This document shows, in pieces, positions 31,860 to 41,273 of a stretch of 64,000 nt of DNA; position 1 is the first letter of the stretch, and every line of letters starts with the position of its first letter. Under the pieces are notes generated by a model. That model had not been told where the DNA came from. It worked only from the letters and a program-made list of their open reading frames with translations, and did no database searches. The DNA comes from Maritalea myrionectae DSM 19524. GTDB lineage: Bacteria > Pseudomonadota > Alphaproteobacteria > Rhizobiales > Devosiaceae. The position numbers and the translations under genes are program-made. The stretch is from contig NZ_AUHV01000005.1 in assembly GCF_000423365.1 (NCBI RefSeq), positions 434,001 to 498,000 on the forward strand, in the 5' to 3' direction.

Positions 31860-32492
31860 CTAGGGTGCAAGCAAAATTGTGTTCAGCTTTATGTCCCATG
31901 GTTGCGGAAAGATGGTTTGGATTTGGCAGAATTCGGCCCCAATACCGATCGTGTGGGCATTTGGGCGACGCGCCAATGTCCGGTCGTAATAGCCGCCGCC
32001 ATTGCCCAGCCGATATTGTGCCGCATCAACACCTAAGAGCGGCACAACAATGATGTCAGGGTCGAGCGGGGCTGAGGCGGCGGGAATGGGAATGTTGAAA
32101 TGCCCCATTTGCATTTCGCTTCGCGGCGTCCAATGGTGAAATTCGAGCGGTTGATGTTTGGCGGGCATAACAGGCAGCGAAAGGATTGCGCCACGTTTAT
32201 GCATATTGGCCATCCAATCGCGGAGATCTAGTTCGCCGCGAATGGGCCAGTAGGCCGCGATAACCTTGTCCTTGGGGTCACCTATGGCTTCATTTAACAG
32301 CGTACCAATTGCTGTGGCCGTGGCGCGTCGTGCGTCTAACGAAACTGCTTTGCGTTTGGCATAGAGCTCTTGGCGGGTGGCGTTGCGAAAACGGGTGACA
32401 TCGCGCACTGTATCCAGGTCCACCACATGCCCATCCACCAATTGATGGCTCATGCAGCTATTTGAACCGGAAGGTGAAGGTCGGTCTGTCAT
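31860..32492 (-). CDS. 5-formyltetrahydrofolate cyclo-ligase
   Basis: A 210-residue ATP-dependent enzyme that converts 5-formyl-THF to 5,10-methenyl-THF. It has the N-terminal RKAVSLDARRATATAI region, VIAAYWPIRGELDLRDW near 75, and the catalytic C-terminal loop VPLLGVDAAQYRLGNGGGYYD near 155. The longer frame from 32606 would add a Cys-rich stretch unlike the family; ATG 32492 fits family length. It lies between the SdhAF4-like gene (same strand) and htpX (divergent). Confidence 0.92.
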   Translation of the reverse strand: MTDRPSPSGSNSCMSHQLVDGHVVDLDTVRDVTRFRNATRQELYAKRKAVSLDARRATATAIGTLLNEAIGDPKDKVIAAYWPIRGELDLRDWMANMHKRGAILSLPVMPAKHQPLEFHHWTPRSEMQMGHFNIPIPAASAPLDPDIIVVPLLGVDAAQYRLGNGGGYYDRTLARRPNAHTIGIGAEFCQIQTIFPQPWDIKLNTILLAP

Positions 32493-32579
32493 ATGAAGGT
32501 GTAGTCCTTTGAGATGAGTGCCGCAGTTTGGGCACAATAGGGCGGGTATCATAGCAAGGCAAATTTTCCCCCCGGGGCA

Positions 32580-32608
32580 CTTGCCACAAGGCGTAAACAT
32601 GCCCATTT
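32580..32608 (+). promoter_or_regulatory. Candidate heat-shock (sigma32/RpoH) promoter of htpX
   Basis: CTTGCCA at 32580-32586 and CCCATTT at 32602-32608 are 15 bases apart, resembling the RpoH consensus (CTTGAA and CCCATnT). HtpX is a heat-shock protease in other proteobacteria, which supports the match. The predicted start is about 15 bases before the start codon. Confidence 0.45.
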
Positions 32609-32630
32609 AAAGGTCTGAAAGGAATTTCGA

Positions 32631-33632
32631 ATGGTGAATGCGATCAGAACGACATTTTTGTTGGCCGTGTTGACGGGCTTGTTTATGGCAATTGGTTTTG
32701 TCATTGGCGGGCGTGGCGGCATGATGCTGGCCCTGTTGATGGCGTTGATGATGAATATGTTTTCATTTTGGAATTCCGACAAGATCGTTCTGCGGATGCA
32801 AAACGCCAAGGCGATCAGCTTTCAACAATCACCAGATTTGCACGAAATGGTGGCGCGCCTGTCGGAAAATGCAGGTATTCCTGCGCCACAAATCTATCTG
32901 ATTGAAAGTGACCAGCCCAATGCGTTTGCCACCGGACGCAACCCGGAAAATGCGGCAGTGGCCGTGTCGACGGGTTTGATCAAACGGCTCAGTTACGATG
33001 AGATTGAAGGCGTGGTGGCGCATGAGTTGGCGCACATTCGCTCACGCGATACATTGACCATGACCATTACTGCAACATTGGCCGGTGCCATTTCCATGTT
33101 GGCGCAGTTTGGTCTGTTCTTCGGCGCGCGGAACAGCAATTCGCCGATCGGGCCAATTGGGTCCATCCTGATGGTCATCGTGGCGCCAATTGCGGCATTG
33201 TTGGTGCAGATGGCCGTTAGCCGTGTGCGCGAATATGAAGCGGACCGCGATGGGGCCGAGATCACCGGCAATCCAGAAGCGCTGGCGCGGGCGCTGGATA
33301 AGATTGCCAATCATGCGAAACAAATCAGCAATGTGTATGCTCGTCGCTCGCCGGGCATGGCGCATATGTACATCATCAACCCGCTTGCGGGCAAACGGGG
33401 GGACAATTGGTTCTCCACCCACCCGAATGTGAAAAACCGGGTGGCGGCGTTGATGGAAATGGCAAAAGAGCAACAGCTGTCACAAAATGAGTCGTGGCCC
33501 CGTTCTCGCCATAATGCGGCGCAACAAACGGGCCACGCACAAAGCGCACCGCGATCTGCGGGTTGGCGGGTGCCAAAAACAGCGCGAGATCAGCGCGACA
33601 ATAACGACACGTCTAAAGGGCCTTGGGGTTAA
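32631..33632 (+). CDS. htpX: Membrane zinc metalloprotease HtpX
   Basis: A 333-residue inner-membrane protease for quality control of membrane proteins. Two N-terminal helices (about 7-25 and 28-45) are followed by the zinc motif VVAHELAHIRSRD (HExxH near residue 130), two further membrane helices, and the third zinc ligand in EYEADRDGAE near 203. The C-terminal extension of about 45 residues (rich in Arg, Asn, Gln, His) is longer than in E. coli HtpX (about 293). AAAGGA lies well placed before ATG 32631. Confidence 0.96.
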   Translation: MVNAIRTTFLLAVLTGLFMAIGFVIGGRGGMMLALLMALMMNMFSFWNSDKIVLRMQNAKAISFQQSPDLHEMVARLSENAGIPAPQIYLIESDQPNAFATGRNPENAAVAVSTGLIKRLSYDEIEGVVAHELAHIRSRDTLTMTITATLAGAISMLAQFGLFFGARNSNSPIGPIGSILMVIVAPIAALLVQMAVSRVREYEADRDGAEITGNPEALARALDKIANHAKQISNVYARRSPGMAHMYIINPLAGKRGDNWFSTHPNVKNRVAALMEMAKEQQLSQNESWPRSRHNAAQQTGHAQSAPRSAGWRVPKTARDQRDNNDTSKGPWG

Positions 33633-33638
33633 ATCAAT

Positions 33639-34949
33639 ATGTCAGCAAAAAGCAATACCGCCGGATTAGACGTTCGGCGGGCAGCGGCGCAGCGCCTACA
33701 ATTGGTTTTGACCGGTGCGCCGTTTATTCCGTTTGGTGCCGACGATTTTGAAGATGGGCGCGAGCGGGCGCTAGCCAATCGGTTGGTGACCACTGCGTTG
33801 CGCCGACATGGCCAAATCAATCAGGTTTTGGTCAGTGTGTTGGATAAGGGCATGCCAAAGCGGGCCGGCCTTTTTGAGCCAGCCATGCGCATTGGCATTG
33901 CTCAATTGCTGTTTATGCCCGAGCAGGGTGCTCATGCGGCGTTGCATTTGGCGGTGGAAACCATCAAACGTGATCGCCGCGCCTCGCGTTTTGCAAAGCT
34001 GGCCAATGCGGCCTTGCGCTCGGTGCAACGACAGGCTGATGATTGGCCATTGCGGGTGCAAGATTTGGTGCCTGAATGGATGTTTAAGCGCTGGACCAAG
34101 CAATATGGTGAGACGCAAGCGCATAAAATGGCGGAACTGCTATTGGCGCAGCCGCCACTTGATCTGGTGTTCAAATCGGGCGTGGAACCGCAGACGGGGG
34201 CCAACGGATTTGACGGCCTTGCGGCACTGTTGCCCCAAAGTTTCCGCTTGGCGACGCGGGATGCCAGTGTTGCCGATTTGCCCGACTATGCCGATGGTCA
34301 ATGGTGGGTGCAGGATTTAAGTTCAACATTGCCCGCGCGACTTGCCGGGTCGCTGGTTGGCAAGAAGGTGCTGGACTTATGTGCGGCGCCTGGCGGCAAG
34401 ACGGCCCAATTGTGCGATATGGGCGGGCTTGTGACGGCTGTGGAAATTGAACCAGATCGGTTGTCACGGTTGAAAGAAAATTTGGAACGTTTGAACTTCC
34501 ACGCTGAAATGCTTGAAGCGGATGCGACACAGTTGGACGGCTTGGATGAGTTTGATGTGGTCATGCTCGATGCACCGTGCAGCGCCACAGGTACGTTTCG
34601 CCGGCATCCAGAAGTGCTATGGCATCGCAAAGAAAGCGATTTTGCACATCGGGCTGCTTTACAGTCCGAAATGTTGGGGTCTGCGGCAAAAAAAGTGGCC
34701 AAAGGTGGTCAACTGATATACTGCACCTGTTCGTTGGAGCCTGAAGAGGGCGAGAATCAGATTGAGCAGTTTTTGAAACAGCATAGTGAATTTGCGCTGG
34801 CACCTATTAAAAGCGACGAGCTCGCAGGGTGGGCAGGGCCGATTGATTTAAATGGCTATGTGCGTGCATTGCCGTGTGTCGAACTGCCAAATGGCTGCAC
34901 TGGCGGCACGGATGGTTTCTTCGCAGCACGTTTGCAGCGTGTGGCATAA
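33639..34949 (+). CDS. rsmB: RsmB-family 16S rRNA m5C methyltransferase
   Basis: A 436-residue RNA methyltransferase with an N-terminal NusB-like helical domain (about 10-140) and a C-terminal SAM-dependent domain. The SAM motif VLDLCAAPGGKTAQL is near 246, the PC motif VMLDAPCSATGTF near 308, and the second catalytic Cys in YCTCSLEPEEGE near 361. This is the RsmB/Sun architecture (m5C967 of 16S rRNA). It starts 6 bases after htpX and is presumably co-transcribed. Confidence 0.93.
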   Translation: MSAKSNTAGLDVRRAAAQRLQLVLTGAPFIPFGADDFEDGRERALANRLVTTALRRHGQINQVLVSVLDKGMPKRAGLFEPAMRIGIAQLLFMPEQGAHAALHLAVETIKRDRRASRFAKLANAALRSVQRQADDWPLRVQDLVPEWMFKRWTKQYGETQAHKMAELLLAQPPLDLVFKSGVEPQTGANGFDGLAALLPQSFRLATRDASVADLPDYADGQWWVQDLSSTLPARLAGSLVGKKVLDLCAAPGGKTAQLCDMGGLVTAVEIEPDRLSRLKENLERLNFHAEMLEADATQLDGLDEFDVVMLDAPCSATGTFRRHPEVLWHRKESDFAHRAALQSEMLGSAAKKVAKGGQLIYCTCSLEPEEGENQIEQFLKQHSEFALAPIKSDELAGWAGPIDLNGYVRALPCVELPNGCTGGTDGFFAARLQRVA

Positions 34950-34978
34950 TCGCGCCGATTTTTTAAAAATTGTTCGAA

Positions 34979-36709
34979 ATGCATTTAAGGGGTCCATTGG
35001 ATGGGCCGCAAATGCTATCCTATCACCATAGAGTAAAGTTCGGGGTTTTCGATTTGGTCATTGCGGCGGGGCAAATTTCGAAGCGTATATATACGGCTGT
35101 GATGGATTCGTTCGTCACCAGCCCGCTATTTCGGTGGACATGGGCCAACGACCATATTGGCGTGGTTTCATCCAAGTTTGTGGAAGTGCGGGCGGCCGAT
35201 CATTTCAGCATCAAAGACATGATGGCCGGTCGTTATGTGCTGGGCAATAAGCATGTAGACACGCAGGGCATTAGCCCCTTTGCGGTGGAACATGCATCGC
35301 CGAAATGGTCTGACGAATTGCACCGCTTTTCTTGGCTTTATCATTTTGCGGCGGCGCGGGACGAGGGCGAAAAGCGCTTCGCCATGACTTTGGCGTTGGA
35401 CTGGGTGGCCCGATATGGTGCTTTTGATCCCATGGTTTGGGGGCGCGAAACCACTGCCCAACGGGTGATCAACTGGATCAAGCATTTCGATGTGTTGACC
35501 TATGGCGCAAATGAGAGCCAGCGGGATGCCATTGTGCAATCCTTATCGCGCCAGATCCAATCGCTTGAGATGCGCCAGAATTTTGAACTGCATCCCCATA
35601 TTCAGGCCTTGATCCAAATGGCCCTGCTGGGCGCAGCCATTTCCTTGGGGCGCGACACCAAAGATGTTCACGAACGCATTAGCCGCCTTAATCAAACGCT
35701 GGACGCCCAACTTAGTGATTTTGGCATGCATTTGTCACGGTCAGGAGCGGTTCATTTCAATTTGTTGTTGAACCTGGTGAGTTTGCGCCAGGGCTTGGCA
35801 ACTTTTTCCCCGGATGGCGCCAAGAAATTTATCGCCATCACGCGCAAAATGTATGCAGCGCTTGGCGGTTTAACCTTGAGCAATGGCGATCTGGCTTATT
35901 TCAACATGACGGGTCAAATCCCGCATGAAGACAGTTTGGCGCTTGCGGCGCGGAGTGCCACTAAAGCTGTTTTTGGCGAATCGCGCATGTTGGCCGGTTA
36001 TGGCGTTTTGTTGGGTGATGAATCGAAGCTGATCGCAGATAGCGGCAAGCGGCCACCCGCGAATATGAATGATTTTATGATGGCGGGCGCGGGCAGCTTT
36101 GAATATTCCCACCGCAATGATTTGATCGTCGGCAATTGTGGCCCCGGTGATGCTGATTTGGGGGGCGATGCGCAATTGTTTAGCCTGCCTGCCGCGCACT
36201 CCGCGTTGGAGTTGGATTATCAGGGCACCCCGCCTATCAGCACGAAGAAACTTATTGATCATTTTATTGCTGCCAATGGCGAAGGGCCGATGCGGTTGGA
36301 CAGCGCTGAAAACAGCCTGATTTTTGATAATAACGGCTATGAAGCGATCACGGGTGTGCAGCACAAGCGGGTTTTGACCGTGTTGCCAAATCACGGCGAT
36401 GCGTTGGTGGGGCAGGATATTTTGACCTGTGATTTGTCGCACAATAATGCGCCGGATCAATTTTTGCTGCGATTCCATTTGGGCTTGGGCGTGGAAGCGC
36501 AGTTTAATGATGCAGAAAACATGATTGAGCTGACATTGCGGTCAAAGTCGAAATGGCTGTTTTTGTTTGAAGGCGCGTCAGCCATGATTGAAGACAGTGC
36601 GCGCCAAAATTTACGTACTGGGTTGGCACCAATTCAACAAATTGTGCTCTATGGCACCGTGCAGCCGAATATCGATGTGGCATGGTCTTTTGTGCCCGAA
36701 GGGCAATAA
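34979..36709 (+). CDS. Heparinase II/III-family protein
   Basis: A protein of about 576 residues. The N-terminal half is helical (W- and H-rich, with SWLYHFAAARDEGEKRFAMT and WGRETTAQRVINWIKHFDVL). The C-terminal beta-rich heparinase II/III domain shows AGAGSFEYSHRNDLIVGNCG, AAHSALELDYQGTPP and a late RFHLGLGVEAQFN. This family in alphaproteobacteria lies beside rsmB and purH and is thought to act on cell-surface or polysaccharide uronates. No signal peptide is evident. The start is uncertain: ATG 34979 or 35012, neither with a strong ribosome site. Confidence 0.85.
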   Translation: MHLRGPLDGPQMLSYHHRVKFGVFDLVIAAGQISKRIYTAVMDSFVTSPLFRWTWANDHIGVVSSKFVEVRAADHFSIKDMMAGRYVLGNKHVDTQGISPFAVEHASPKWSDELHRFSWLYHFAAARDEGEKRFAMTLALDWVARYGAFDPMVWGRETTAQRVINWIKHFDVLTYGANESQRDAIVQSLSRQIQSLEMRQNFELHPHIQALIQMALLGAAISLGRDTKDVHERISRLNQTLDAQLSDFGMHLSRSGAVHFNLLLNLVSLRQGLATFSPDGAKKFIAITRKMYAALGGLTLSNGDLAYFNMTGQIPHEDSLALAARSATKAVFGESRMLAGYGVLLGDESKLIADSGKRPPANMNDFMMAGAGSFEYSHRNDLIVGNCGPGDADLGGDAQLFSLPAAHSALELDYQGTPPISTKKLIDHFIAANGEGPMRLDSAENSLIFDNNGYEAITGVQHKRVLTVLPNHGDALVGQDILTCDLSHNNAPDQFLLRFHLGLGVEAQFNDAENMIELTLRSKSKWLFLFEGASAMIEDSARQNLRTGLAPIQQIVLYGTVQPNIDVAWSFVPEGQ

Positions 36710-36860
36710 TTGGTGTGTTTGGCGGGTCGTTTTTTGAAAATGGCCGAAAATGGTTTTAAATTAGCCCAGACCGTGCTAGCGAAATCCTGAATTTTGAGGC
36801 GTTGCGCCATCGGCGGCGATGCCAATTCTGACCACGCGCACAAGATTGGGGGTCGAAAAA

Positions 36861-38435
36861 GTGACCATGAAACGCGCCTTACTTTCTGTTTCCGACAAAA
36901 CTGGTATTGCTGAATTTGCCCGCGGGCTTGTGGCTCAAGGCATTGAGCTGATTTCAACTGGCGGCACTCGCAAATTGTTGGAAGAGGAGCAAATCCCGGT
37001 TATCGACATTGCTGAGTTGACCGGGTTCCCCGAAATGATGGACGGACGTGTGAAAACGCTTCACCCGAAAGTTCATGGTGGCCTGTTGGGGCGTCGGGAT
37101 AACGACAATCACAAAAGTGCGATGCGCATTCACCAGATCTCCCCGATCGATTTGGTGGTGGTCAATCTTTACCCCTTTGCGGAAACCGTAAAGTCGGGCG
37201 CGGATTACGAGACGGTCATTGAGAATATCGATATTGGTGGCCCCGCGATGATCCGCTCTGCCGCGAAAAACCATGCGTTTGTGACGGTCGTGGTTGATCC
37301 TACCGATTATGACGATGTGTTGGATCAAATCAGCTCTACTGAAGGCATGAATTTGGCCACCCGTAAAAAGCTTGCCGCTAAAGCTTATGCGCGCACGGCC
37401 GCCTATGATTCAGCAATTTCCAATTGGTTCGCCAAGGTGCTGGAAAATGACGACATGGCCTATCGCAGTTTTGCAGGCAAGCTCGATCAGGTGATGCGCT
37501 ATGGTGAAAACCCGCATCAGTGGGCCGCGTTTTATAAAGATGGTTCTGACCGGTGTGGTGTGGCCAGTGCCGAGCAGGTGCAAGGCAAAGCACTTTCTTA
37601 CAACAATATCAATGATACGGATGCGGCGTTTGAGCTGGTGTCTGAGTTTGATCCGAAAGTGAGTGCCGCGGTTGCGATCATCAAGCATGCCAACCCTTGC
37701 GGTGTCGGTTTGGGCGGCGATTTGTCCGAAGCTTACGATAAGGCTTTGGCCTGCGATCCGGTGTCGGCCTTTGGTGGCATTGTGGCGCTGAACAAAGAGA
37801 TCGATGAAGACGTCGCGAAAAAGATCATTGAGGTGTTTACCGAGGTGATTATTGCGCCATCGGCTACGCCGCAGGCTTTGGCGATCTTTGAAAAGAAAAA
37901 GAATTTGCGCTTGTTGTTGACGGGCGGCTTGGCTGACGTGAAGGCCGAAGGTTTGACCGTCAAATCTGTCTCAGGCGGTATGCTGGTGCAATCGCGCGAC
38001 AATAAAAACGTGCTTGATTGCGATATGAAGATTGTGACGAAACGCAAACCGACAGACGCCGAAATGGCTGATTTGAAGGTCGCGGCGATTGTGGCCAAGC
38101 ATGTGAAATCCAACGCGATTATTTATGCTAAGGACGGCGCAACAGTGGGCATCGGTGCGGGCCAAATGAGCCGTGTTGATTCGGCGCGGATTGCACACCG
38201 TAAATCCAAGGATGCGGCCAAAGCGCTGAAAATCAAAGGTGCCCTGACCAAAGATTCAGTTGTCGCCTCAGATGCATTTTTCCCGTTTGCTGATGGCTTG
38301 CTGTCAGCTGTGGAAGCGGGCGCCACGGCAGTGATTCAGCCAGGTGGTTCCATCCGTGATGATGAAGTGATTGCAGCTGCGGATGCAGCAGGCATCGCCA
38401 TGGTCTTTACGGGTATGCGCCACTTCCGGCACTAG
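36861..38435 (+). CDS. purH: Bifunctional AICAR formyltransferase / IMP cyclohydrolase
   Basis: A 524-residue enzyme catalysing the last two steps of IMP synthesis. The N-terminal MGS-like cyclohydrolase domain (about 1-190) begins [19 protein letters not shown] and has [14 protein letters not shown]. The AICAR transformylase domain includes [26 protein letters not shown] with the catalytic Lys-His, and [19 protein letters not shown] near the end. GTG 36861 has GGGGG 7 bases upstream; ATG 36867 is the alternative. A perfect 11-bp hairpin follows the gene. Confidence 0.96.
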   Translation: MTMKRALLSVSDKTGIAEFARGLVAQGIELISTGGTRKLLEEEQIPVIDIAELTGFPEMMDGRVKTLHPKVHGGLLGRRDNDNHKSAMRIHQISPIDLVVVNLYPFAETVKSGADYETVIENIDIGGPAMIRSAAKNHAFVTVVVDPTDYDDVLDQISSTEGMNLATRKKLAAKAYARTAAYDSAISNWFAKVLENDDMAYRSFAGKLDQVMRYGENPHQWAAFYKDGSDRCGVASAEQVQGKALSYNNINDTDAAFELVSEFDPKVSAAVAIIKHANPCGVGLGGDLSEAYDKALACDPVSAFGGIVALNKEIDEDVAKKIIEVFTEVIIAPSATPQALAIFEKKKNLRLLLTGGLADVKAEGLTVKSVSGGMLVQSRDNKNVLDCDMKIVTKRKPTDAEMADLKVAAIVAKHVKSNAIIYAKDGATVGIGAGQMSRVDSARIAHRKSKDAAKALKIKGALTKDSVVASDAFFPFADGLLSAVEAGATAVIQPGGSIRDDEVIAAADAAGIAMVFTGMRHFRH

Positions 38436-38457
38436 GTGCTCGGCTAGATAGATATAG

Positions 38458-38484
38458 ATGGCGGCACATTGTTTGTGCCGCCAT
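38458..38484 (+). terminator. Hairpin downstream of purH
   Basis: ATGGCGGCACA and TGTGCCGCCAT form a perfect 11-bp stem with a 5-base loop. The following sequence (TCGTTTG) is a poor U tract, so termination may be partial. Confidence 0.7.
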
Positions 38485-38543
38485 TCGTTTGTTGCACACG
38501 CGATCCCAGTCACACTGACCAACTGCTCAGGAGTGCGCGAAAA

Positions 38544-39092
38544 TCAAGGCCGGTATTCAATTGGCTGGTTTGTACAATCAAAATCGATGGCCAGCTCGTC
38601 GGCCAGATTGCGGGCAATTTCATTGGCATTGCTATATTTGCGGGCATCGACGTGCGCCACTTGGCAGGTTGCGCCCTGTTCGATCTTGGTGACCACTAAG
38701 GTTTGGCCCTCAGGGCCGCCTTCATTGTCGGTGTAATAGCGCAAGATGGTGGCATAAGGCCGCCAATCGCCGGTGCGGTTGGTGATGCGCCACTCGATTT
38801 TGGCGCCGATCGTGTTGAATTGGGGCAGCGTTTGTTGTGCGGCCACTTCATTGACCGCATTGAGGCCATAGCTGACGAAAAAACGCAGATCGCCTTCGGC
38901 AATCATAACCGGGATGCCGCGCCAGCCGGGGCAGGCGAAGGTGGCGCCAAAATCATCTGCATTGATGATGGTGCACTCGTTCAGGTCTGTATCGGTGTAG
39001 GCCACATCAATATCAGCGGCCAACGCGCTGCCAGCTAGAGTGAGCCCGCAGAGGGCAGAAAGGGCCACACCCCACAATCGTTTTCGCGCCAT
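38544..39092 (-). CDS. Conserved secreted protein of unknown function
   Basis: A 182-residue protein with a Sec signal peptide (residues 1-25, GVALSALCGLTLAGSALAA). The mature domain of about 157 residues contains three or four cysteines (NECTIINADD, FACPGW, GATCQVAH, DFDCTNQP) that could form disulfides. I do not recognise the family. ATG 39092 has GGAGG upstream; the frame from 39146 would bury the signal peptide. It is convergent with purH and divergent from ppa. Confidence 0.78.
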   Translation of the reverse strand: MARKRLWGVALSALCGLTLAGSALAADIDVAYTDTDLNECTIINADDFGATFACPGWRGIPVMIAEGDLRFFVSYGLNAVNEVAAQQTLPQFNTIGAKIEWRITNRTGDWRPYATILRYYTDNEGGPEGQTLVVTKIEQGATCQVAHVDARKYSNANEIARNLADELAIDFDCTNQPIEYRP

Positions 39093-39206
39093 TATTTCCT
39101 CCAAAATATCGTCAAAGCACTTGTGTGCGCTGATTATGGCTTGCAATCACGGCGAGGGCTAGGCATTAGTGCAGGCAAAGTTTCAATATGACCAATGGAG
39201 ACCGTG

Positions 39207-39740
39207 ATGGACTTGAACGCAATTGGAGCGGGCAAAAACCCACCTGAAGAAATCAATGTGGTGATTGAAGTGCCTGTTGGTGGCGAGCCAATCAAATATG
39301 AATTTGAGAAAGAGAGCGGTGCGATTTTTGTTGATCGCTTTTTGCACACGCCAATGCGCTATCCGGGCAATTATGGTTTTGTGCCCAACACGTTGTGTGG
39401 TGATGGTGACCCGCTGGATGTTGTGGTGATGAACTCCCGTCCGATTATGCCTGGTGCGGTGATCAAATGTCGTCCAATCGGCGTGTTGATCATGGAAGAT
39501 GATGGCGGCATGGACGAAAAACTGCTCGCCTTGCCGATTTCAAAGCTCACCAAATCCTATGAGCATATCAAAGACATTTCCGATATGCCTGAGATTGAAG
39601 TGCAAAAAGTTGAACATTTTTTCACGCACTACAAAGACCTTGAGCCAGGTAAATGGGCCAAGATTGAAGGCATTAAGGGCATTGAAGAGGCCCGCAAAGT
39701 GATCATGGATTCAGTGGCACTGGCGAAAAAAGAAGGCTAA
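39207..39740 (+). CDS. ppa: Inorganic pyrophosphatase (family I)
   Basis: A 177-residue cytosolic Mg-dependent enzyme hydrolysing pyrophosphate. The signature IKYEFEKESGAIFVDRFL, then YPGNYGFVPNT and the active-site DGDPLDVVVM are present, with ISDMPEIEVQKVEHFFTHYK in the C-terminal half. ATG 39207 has GGAG eight bases upstream; ATG 39195 would add four atypical residues. A strong terminator follows. Confidence 0.97.
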   Translation: MDLNAIGAGKNPPEEINVVIEVPVGGEPIKYEFEKESGAIFVDRFLHTPMRYPGNYGFVPNTLCGDGDPLDVVVMNSRPIMPGAVIKCRPIGVLIMEDDGGMDEKLLALPISKLTKSYEHIKDISDMPEIEVQKVEHFFTHYKDLEPGKWAKIEGIKGIEEARKVIMDSVALAKKEG

Positions 39741-39765
39741 GGCCTTTTCGCTGTTTTTTGATGAG

Positions 39766-39793
39766 AAGGCGGGCTTTGGGGCCCGCCTTTTTT
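39766..39793 (+). terminator. Terminator of ppa
   Basis: AAGGCGGGC and GCCCGCCTT form a 9-bp stem with a TTTGGG loop, followed by a run of T. Confidence 0.92.
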
Positions 39794-39917
39794 GTTGGGT
39801 AGAGTTGCTCGGCAGTGGCACTTTTTCTTGCCGCCACCGGTCGCTTCGCTCCCGTCCCCGGCACCCCCGCCGATTGGTGCGTCCGCGCAAGTAATGTGCT
39901 CGAGAGCGAAAATAAGC

Positions 39918-41273
39918 CTATTTTCTTGTCACGAAAATGAGGCCCACGGCGCCCATGGCAAAGAGCGCGATGATCGGGGTGATGCCGACTTGTTGCGATT
40001 GGCTCAGGCTGGTCATAACCCCCACGCTCAAAGGAGCGATAAAACTTGTCGCGCGCCCGGTGAGGGCGAAAAGCCCAAACGCCTCTGCCACTTCTGTTTT
40101 TGGCACCTGCCGGATCAGCAATGTGCGCGATGCAGCCTGCAACGCGCCGCCTGCTGCGCCAATAAGTGCGCCTGCTATGTAGAAGATGAGCAATGGGGTG
40201 GAGCTGCCGTCCTCAAGGGGCAAGATGAAGAACGCTGTTTTTGTTGTTGTCGACACCACCAAAAGACAGGTCAATATCAATATATTGCAGCACAGCGTGA
40301 CGACGAATTTGGGGCCCATCTTTTTGTCAGCAAAAGCACCCGCGGTGGCGCCAAGAGCGCCAGCCGCGGCGGCAATAATGCCAAAAACACCAATTTGAAT
40401 GATGGAAAGGCCTAAGACACCGCCGGCATAAATGCCACCGAAGGCGTAAAGTCCATTCAAGCCATCGCGGTAAAACATGGACGATAATAAATAGGCAAAA
40501 TAGCTCTTGCGTTGGGGCAGGGTTTTGAGGGTGGTGCGCAATTTGAGTAGGCCGTTGCGTACGGCATTTTTCACCGGGGCGATGCGCGGTACATCGGGGG
40601 TGAACATAAACATCGGGATCACAAAGATCACATACCATATGGCGGTTAGCGGCCCAGAGGCGCGATCGCCTTCATGTGTCATTGGGTCAAGGCCAAGGAT
40701 CGGTGTGAGCCCGAAAAGTGTTGTGCCTGTCTCTGGCGAGGCGGACATCAGGGCCAGCACCACAACCAAGGCCAATACACCGCCGACATAGCCAAGCGCC
40801 CAGCCAAAGCCGGACAGGAGGCCGATATTCTCGTCCTCCGCCAGATTGGCCATCATCGCATTGTTGAACACGGTGGCAAATTCAAAGCCGATAATGGCAA
40901 GAAAGACGCCGATGACGGCATAAAACACCCCGGATTCAGTGCCGGGGGCAGCGAAATACATTAAGCAACTGCCGAGTATCGCGAATATTGAAAAGAAGGC
41001 GATGTAGGGTTTGCGTGGCCCCGTCGCGTCAGACATGGCGCCCAAAATGGGGGCCATGATGGCAATAACGAAGCCACCAATGCCAATGGCATAGCCCCAC
41101 ATGGCTTGGCCATCCACAGCATTTGCGCTGAGTTTGGTGGCGAAATAGGGGGCAAAAATGAAGGTGAGGATGAGGGTGTGAAACGGCTGGGCCGCAAAAT
41201 CAAACAACATCCATGCGAACTGCCCGACACGTGTTCGTGCCGGGCCTTGCTCGATATTGTGCTGTATCGCCAT
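39918..41273 (-). CDS. MFS transporter, Atg22/UMF1-like
   Basis: A 451-residue carrier with about twelve membrane helices. It resembles the UMF1/Atg22 group, with an N-terminal WMLFDFAAQPFHTLILTFIF, PILGAMSDATGPRKPYI after helix 2, and FNNAMMANLAEDENIGLLSG; such proteins are proposed to export small metabolites, possibly amino acids. Its start codon overlaps the stop of the NAD-glutamate dehydrogenase gene by 1 base, a tight link that hints at amino-acid handling. The substrate is not known. Confidence 0.87.
   Translation of the reverse strand: MAIQHNIEQGPARTRVGQFAWMLFDFAAQPFHTLILTFIFAPYFATKLSANAVDGQAMWGYAIGIGGFVIAIMAPILGAMSDATGPRKPYIAFFSIFAILGSCLMYFAAPGTESGVFYAVIGVFLAIIGFEFATVFNNAMMANLAEDENIGLLSGFGWALGYVGGVLALVVVLALMSASPETGTTLFGLTPILGLDPMTHEGDRASGPLTAIWYVIFVIPMFMFTPDVPRIAPVKNAVRNGLLKLRTTLKTLPQRKSYFAYLLSSMFYRDGLNGLYAFGGIYAGGVLGLSIIQIGVFGIIAAAAGALGATAGAFADKKMGPKFVVTLCCNILILTCLLVVSTTTKTAFFILPLEDGSSTPLLIFYIAGALIGAAGGALQAASRTLLIRQVPKTEVAEAFGLFALTGRATSFIAPLSVGVMTSLSQSQQVGITPIIALFAMGAVGLIFVTRK

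Noticed and set aside
32493-32606. N-terminal extension of the 5-FTHF cyclo-ligase with CxxC-like pairs
   Set aside because: It looks like a zinc ribbon by chance but is upstream of a start that fits the family length, and it overlaps the htpX promoter zone.
32493-32630. 6S RNA upstream of the cyclo-ligase gene
   Set aside because: 6S RNA often lies next to this gene in other bacteria, but only 138 bases are available and no 6S-like long hairpin with a central bubble was seen.
39820-39917. GC-rich stretch after ppa as a REP-type repeat
   Set aside because: No second copy was noticed in the window and no clear stem-loop symmetry.
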